This document shows positions 60,863 through 64,000 of a stretch of DNA of 64,000 bases, piece by piece. Origin of the DNA: an uncultured Megasphaera sp. (lineage in GTDB: Bacteria; Bacillota; Negativicutes; Veillonellales; Megasphaeraceae); NCBI GenBank assembly GCA_934202965.1, contig CAKPYN010000010.1, positions 10,895 to 74,894 of the forward strand, given 5' to 3'. The position numbers and the translations under genes were made by a program. Position 1 is the first letter of the stretch. Each line of letters starts with the position of its first letter. The notes below the pieces were generated by a model. That model was not told the origin of the DNA. It did no database searches and saw only the letters and a program-made list of their open reading frames with translations.

Positions 60863-61301
60863 TTAATTTTTCTCTTTTCCCATTCTCTTTTTTCGCTCGT
60901 ACATCGTAACTGTATTGTCAAAAAATACACAGAAACAACTAGACACTTTATGTATATATAAGAAAAAATAGAAACCGCTAATATTACATATGTACTTCTT
61001 TTCGTAAAAAAAGCGATTCTGTCCATACATATTTTTCCGATCATATCTTTTGCCATATTAAAAAATTAACAATACGAGTCCTGTGACTATAACTTACGAT
61101 ATTTCGCAGTTTTTTTCTATACTTTTATTTAAGGTTTCCTTTCGTTTCAGCTATTTTTCGAGGTATTCTGTATTTTATTTGTTATGCAAAAACATCGTAC
61201 AAATTTATTGACTTGATTTAAAAATCGTATTAGACTGATATATTATATAAAACTGGCTTTATTGTATACTATAACAAAAAAGTAATTTAGGAGGGTTCGT
61301 A

Positions 61302-61877
61302 ATGAACGAATTAAAAAAACGCATTCTGGAGGACGGCATTATTATTGACAACCGAATTTTGAAAATTGACAATTTTCTAAATCAACAAATTGATACCACA
61401 CTTATCAATCACGTAGGTCAAGAATTTGCCCGCCGTTTTCAGGGAACGCATATTGATCGCATCGTTACGATTGAATCTTCCGGTATTGCTGTTGCCTATG
61501 CCGTTTCCCTGGCTATGAATAATTTGCCCATTGTATTTGCCCGCAAGAAAAAATCGTTGCTGACCAAAGGAGAACAATATACAGCAAAAATTTATTCCTA
61601 CACAAAACAAGAAGAATATACAGCTTCTATTAGTAAATCATACTTACACGCTGGCGAAACGATTCTAATTATTGATGACTTTTTGGCTAGCGGTGCCGCC
61701 GCTATTGGCCTGACTAATCTTGCAGCAAAAGCCGGCTGTAAGGTTGCCGGTATTGGTATTGTCGTAGAAAAAACATTCCAATGCGGCCGCCATAAATTAG
61801 AAGAAGCTGGTTTTCGTGTTGAATCATTAGCGCGTATTTCTCGCTTTGAAAATAATCAGCCTATCTTTGCTGACTAA
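61302..61877 (+). CDS. xpt: Xanthine phosphoribosyltransferase
   Basis: A 191-residue type I phosphoribosyltransferase that salvages xanthine to XMP. VTIESSGIAVAYAVSLAM near residue 55 binds the base region, VFARKKKSLLT near residue 80 is typical of Xpt, and ILIIDDFLASGAAAIGL near residue 122 is the PRPP loop. GGAGGG precedes the ATG. The NCS2 permease at 8924 would supply substrate. The next gene starts about 65 bases downstream. Confidence 0.93.
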   Translation: MNELKKRILEDGIIIDNRILKIDNFLNQQIDTTLINHVGQEFARRFQGTHIDRIVTIESSGIAVAYAVSLAMNNLPIVFARKKKSLLTKGEQYTAKIYSYTKQEEYTASISKSYLHAGETILIIDDFLASGAAAIGLTNLAAKAGCKVAGIGIVVEKTFQCGRHKLEEAGFRVESLARISRFENNQPIFAD

Positions 61878-61944
61878 TCGTTTCCATACTGCCGCGTCTA
61901 ATAGTCGCGGCCTTTTTCATCTGTATGCAACAGGGAGGTCCCAT

Positions 61945-62556
61945 ATGAGAGCGCAATTTTTTGATGGCTTTGATTTCGATAAATTTAAACTGAGTATCGT
62001 AGCTATTGAGCATGTTGACGATTTCTTTAACATTGAAGAGTTTGGATTGCATCCTATTATGTATAATGAAGCTTGTTTGCGCGGCTACACATGTATTTTT
62101 GGCTTTAATGACGAAAAAATGCTGACCTTACACAAGTTGCTGACAAACAATAACGGCATGGAACCGCCAGCTATTGATGGAATCAAGCCGGTTTCATTTC
62201 ATTCACCTGCAGGGGATCTGAAATATGAACTGCATCATGTTATGGATTACACCGGTTCACTGCTAATTGCCAACAGCTTTATCGACAAATATTTTGTTCC
62301 CTTTGGCTTTCAGTTGCCCCATGCATTTCGAAAAGTTTTTGAACTAACATTTCGAAATGGTTTATTTATAAAAGTGACAGACCGTTCAGAAGCTGCCCGA
62401 CAACTTCGCATTGAGTTCGAAGAACCCGTTTCTCCCAAGAAAAAAATGGAAATGCGTGTAGCCGGTTTGCTGCAAAAATCAGAAGAATATGGTTTTGATG
62501 ATGAAACAATTGCGCAATATATGGATTTAAGTTATGACACGAAATATTTATTCTAA
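61945..62556 (+). CDS. Conserved-looking protein of unknown function
   Basis: A 203-residue soluble protein, acidic to neutral, without signal peptide or membrane segments. The ATG at 61945 follows GGGAGG by 7 bases. Sequence such as FDGFDFDKFKLSIVAIEHVDDFF at the start and a C-terminal charged helical part (EEPVSPKKKMEMRVAGLLQ, then YDTKYLF) fits no family I can name. It lies in a forward unit between xpt and an MFS carrier, with 16 bases to the latter, so a link to that carrier is possible. Confidence 0.65.
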   Translation: MRAQFFDGFDFDKFKLSIVAIEHVDDFFNIEEFGLHPIMYNEACLRGYTCIFGFNDEKMLTLHKLLTNNNGMEPPAIDGIKPVSFHSPAGDLKYELHHVMDYTGSLLIANSFIDKYFVPFGFQLPHAFRKVFELTFRNGLFIKVTDRSEAARQLRIEFEEPVSPKKKMEMRVAGLLQKSEEYGFDDETIAQYMDLSYDTKYLF

Positions 62557-62572
62557 CTAAGGAGGATTTTCC

Positions 62573-63787
62573 ATGTCGGAACGACTCTGGACAAAGGATT
62601 TTATCATTGACGTTGTCATTAATTTTTTATTATATGTTATTATGTACCAGCTTATGCTCTGGTCTACGCAATTTGCGATTTACAGCTGGAAATCTACGGT
62701 AAGTGAAGCTGGTCTGGCATCCGGTATTTTTATTATAGGTACATTATTAGCTCGCATTGTTGTCGGTCATGGCATTGATCATTGGGGCCGAAAAAAACTT
62801 TTGGTATTAGGATCTGTTTTATACACTGCCGCTGTCCCGTTTTATTTCTTGGCAAATTCTCTCGCAACCTTTTTATGCGTACGTATTCTTCATGGTATGT
62901 CGTATGGTATTACTGCAACTGCGGCCAGCACCATTGTAGGCGTTCTCGTTCCACTGCATAGACGTGGTGAAGGCATTGGATATTATGCCTTAGGAAATAC
63001 ACTAGCATCTGCTGTGGGTCCATTTTTAGGCATAACATTATGCAGCAATGGTAATTATTCTTTAAACCTATACGTTTGTCTGCTTTTATCCATTATCACG
63101 CTGGGACTGGCCATCGGAATACATGCACCGGAACATATTGCTGCACTAACGGATACGCAAGCCGTATCATCCTGGCATTGGAGCAGTTTTTTCTGTACGC
63201 AGTCTCTGCCAATTTCTATTATTGCTTTTTTCTGCGGCATTTGTTACTCTACCGTACTTAGTTTTATTGGGACCTATTCCCAATCAGTCGGCCTTTTACT
63301 GGGCGGCAGTATTTTTTTCTGTACCTACGCGATTACTTCGTTTTTCAGCCGGCCATTAATTGGTCGATTTCTCGATCATCATGGTGGAAATGCCGTTATG
63401 TATCCCACGTTAATTATTTTGGGACTCTGTATGGTAACTGTTAGTCTTGCTTTCCACCCGTTACTGTTTGCTTTGGGCGGCATTCTTTTGGGGTTGAGTT
63501 ACAGTACCGTTACTTCTTCCGGACAAGCTCTGGCCATTCATGGCGTTGCAGAAGAACATATTGGCCTCGCAACATCTACATTTTTTGTTTTCGCAGACCT
63601 TGGCGTCGGCATTGGCCCCTATGTGTTAGGTTCTTTAGTGCCCATGTATGGATTTTCCAGCGTTTATATTGGTGGTGCTGTAACCGCTGGCATTTCTATT
63701 CCATTATATTATTCGCTAATTGGACGAAGCGGCGTATTTTCCTATGCACAAATGGAACGTGTCCGCAATAACAGCGAAAAACAATAA
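62573..63787 (+). CDS. MFS transporter
   Basis: A 404-residue carrier with about twelve membrane segments. The GHGIDHWGRKKLLVLGS loop near residue 65 and the GRFLDHHGGNAVMYP loop after segment eight are the typical major-facilitator cytoplasmic loops. The sub-family looks like multidrug or arabinose efflux carriers; substrate unknown. AAGGAGG precedes the ATG at 62573. It probably shares a transcript with the unknown gene upstream. Confidence 0.85.
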   Translation: MSERLWTKDFIIDVVINFLLYVIMYQLMLWSTQFAIYSWKSTVSEAGLASGIFIIGTLLARIVVGHGIDHWGRKKLLVLGSVLYTAAVPFYFLANSLATFLCVRILHGMSYGITATAASTIVGVLVPLHRRGEGIGYYALGNTLASAVGPFLGITLCSNGNYSLNLYVCLLLSIITLGLAIGIHAPEHIAALTDTQAVSSWHWSSFFCTQSLPISIIAFFCGICYSTVLSFIGTYSQSVGLLLGGSIFFCTYAITSFFSRPLIGRFLDHHGGNAVMYPTLIILGLCMVTVSLAFHPLLFALGGILLGLSYSTVTSSGQALAIHGVAEEHIGLATSTFFVFADLGVGIGPYVLGSLVPMYGFSSVYIGGAVTAGISIPLYYSLIGRSGVFSYAQMERVRNNSEKQ

Positions 63788-63796
63788 TCTTATTAT

Positions 63797-63865
63797 AAAA
63801 AAAGCGCATGAATATGCTGCGGCAATTTCCCAATACGGAATGCCGAACTATTCATACGCTTTTTT
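63797..63865 (+). terminator. Terminator after the MFS gene
   Basis: AAAAAAAGCG-ATGAATA pairs with TATTCAT-CGCTTTTTT, enclosing an inner GGCAATT/AATGCC stem. The mobile element begins about 30 bases further on. Confidence 0.85.
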
Positions 63866-63897
63866 GTTACACACCAACCAAAAAGATACTATTGTCC

Positions 63898-64000
63898 TGT
63901 GAACGTACCCCCGCCTACAGAGACGGGAGCTTCCTGCTTCAACGAGAACAGCACTACAGCTCCGAGGAACTGCTGCGGCTTACACTCTCTCCACAGGCGT
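63898..64000 (-). mobile_element. 3' end of an IS200/IS605-type element (tnpB tail and omega RNA)
   Basis: On the reverse strand the last codons of an open frame encode TPVERV and a TAA at 63982-63980, an ending seen in TnpB/OrfB proteins. After it come about 80 bases with the characteristic AGCAGGAAGCTCCCG, a hairpin (CCCGTC/GGCGGG), and the end GTACGTTCAC at about 63898. This layout matches the right end and omega RNA of IS605-group elements. The bulk of tnpB lies beyond the window. Confidence 0.6.
63980..64000 (-). CDS. tnpB: RNA-guided endonuclease TnpB, C-terminal codons (partial)
   Basis: Only six codons and the stop lie in the window. The call depends on the downstream omega-RNA-like structure rather than on the protein. 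Confidence 0.45.
   Translation of the reverse strand, partial: TPVERV

Noticed and set aside
60863..61300. Purine riboswitch before xpt or purL
   Set aside because: No aptamer core or paired P1 stem of the purine class was found in this AT-rich gap.

Overview
The window looks like chromosomal DNA of a Gram-negative-type Firmicute of the class Negativicutes, most likely Megasphaera or a close relative. I infer this from Firmicute-style AAGGAGG ribosome sites, amino-acid and organic-acid fermentation genes, a fused PurLQ, sigma-54 with two sigma-54 activators, and the overall protein flavour. No rRNA or phylogenetic marker long enough to prove the genus is present.

Layout: (1) 1-7.1 kb: thiE-like gene, cysteine hydrolase, a truncated Fe-alcohol dehydrogenase facing a truncated AMP-ligase, rpoN, a sigma-54 activator interrupted by an in-frame stop, then DUF134 and Mrp/NBP35 genes. 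(2) 7.2-12.2 kb: small secreted protein, L,D-transpeptidase, NCS2 purine permease, DUF47-Pit phosphate transport. (3) 12.4-17.4 kb: D-cysteine desulfhydrase, cysteine desulfidase, a YheO-type regulator and a gamma-glutamyltransferase, which together suggest sulfur amino-acid breakdown. (4) 18.5-21.7 kb: thiSFGH under a TPP riboswitch. (5) 21.7-32.9 kb: an amino-acid oxidation cluster (indolepyruvate:ferredoxin oxidoreductase, permease with a frameshift, aminotransferase, CoA-transferase, MFS carrier, M20 amidohydrolase) divergent from its probable PrpR-like sigma-54 activator. (6) 33-43 kb: GntR regulators and a hexuronate/mannonate operon (eda, kdgK, MFS carrier, zinc dehydrogenase, uxuB, uxuA, 2-hydroxyacid dehydrogenase). 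(7) 43-56.5 kb: housekeeping genes (aspA, ferredoxin, nitrilase, tRNA-Thr, rpsF-ssb-rpsR, tag and others), a candidate type I toxin-antitoxin locus, and a NifX-like gene whose promoter shares a palindrome with the DUF134 promoter. (8) 57-64 kb: purL, xpt, an unknown gene, an MFS carrier, and the 3' end of an IS200/IS605-type tnpB element cut by the window edge.

The most striking general feature is gene decay. Four genes carry a single in-frame stop codon (5274, 37995, 53171, 53632), one permease has a frameshift near 27225, two opposed genes have lost their 5' halves at one junction near 2380, and a 25-codon stub of an FAD oxidoreductase remains at 32940-33014. The best candidates for new regulatory biology are the TGACATATGTCA palindrome shared by the DUF134 and NifX-like promoters, the 25-residue hydrophobic peptide with an opposing RNA at 48.1-48.4 kb, and the double terminator in the thiS leader.
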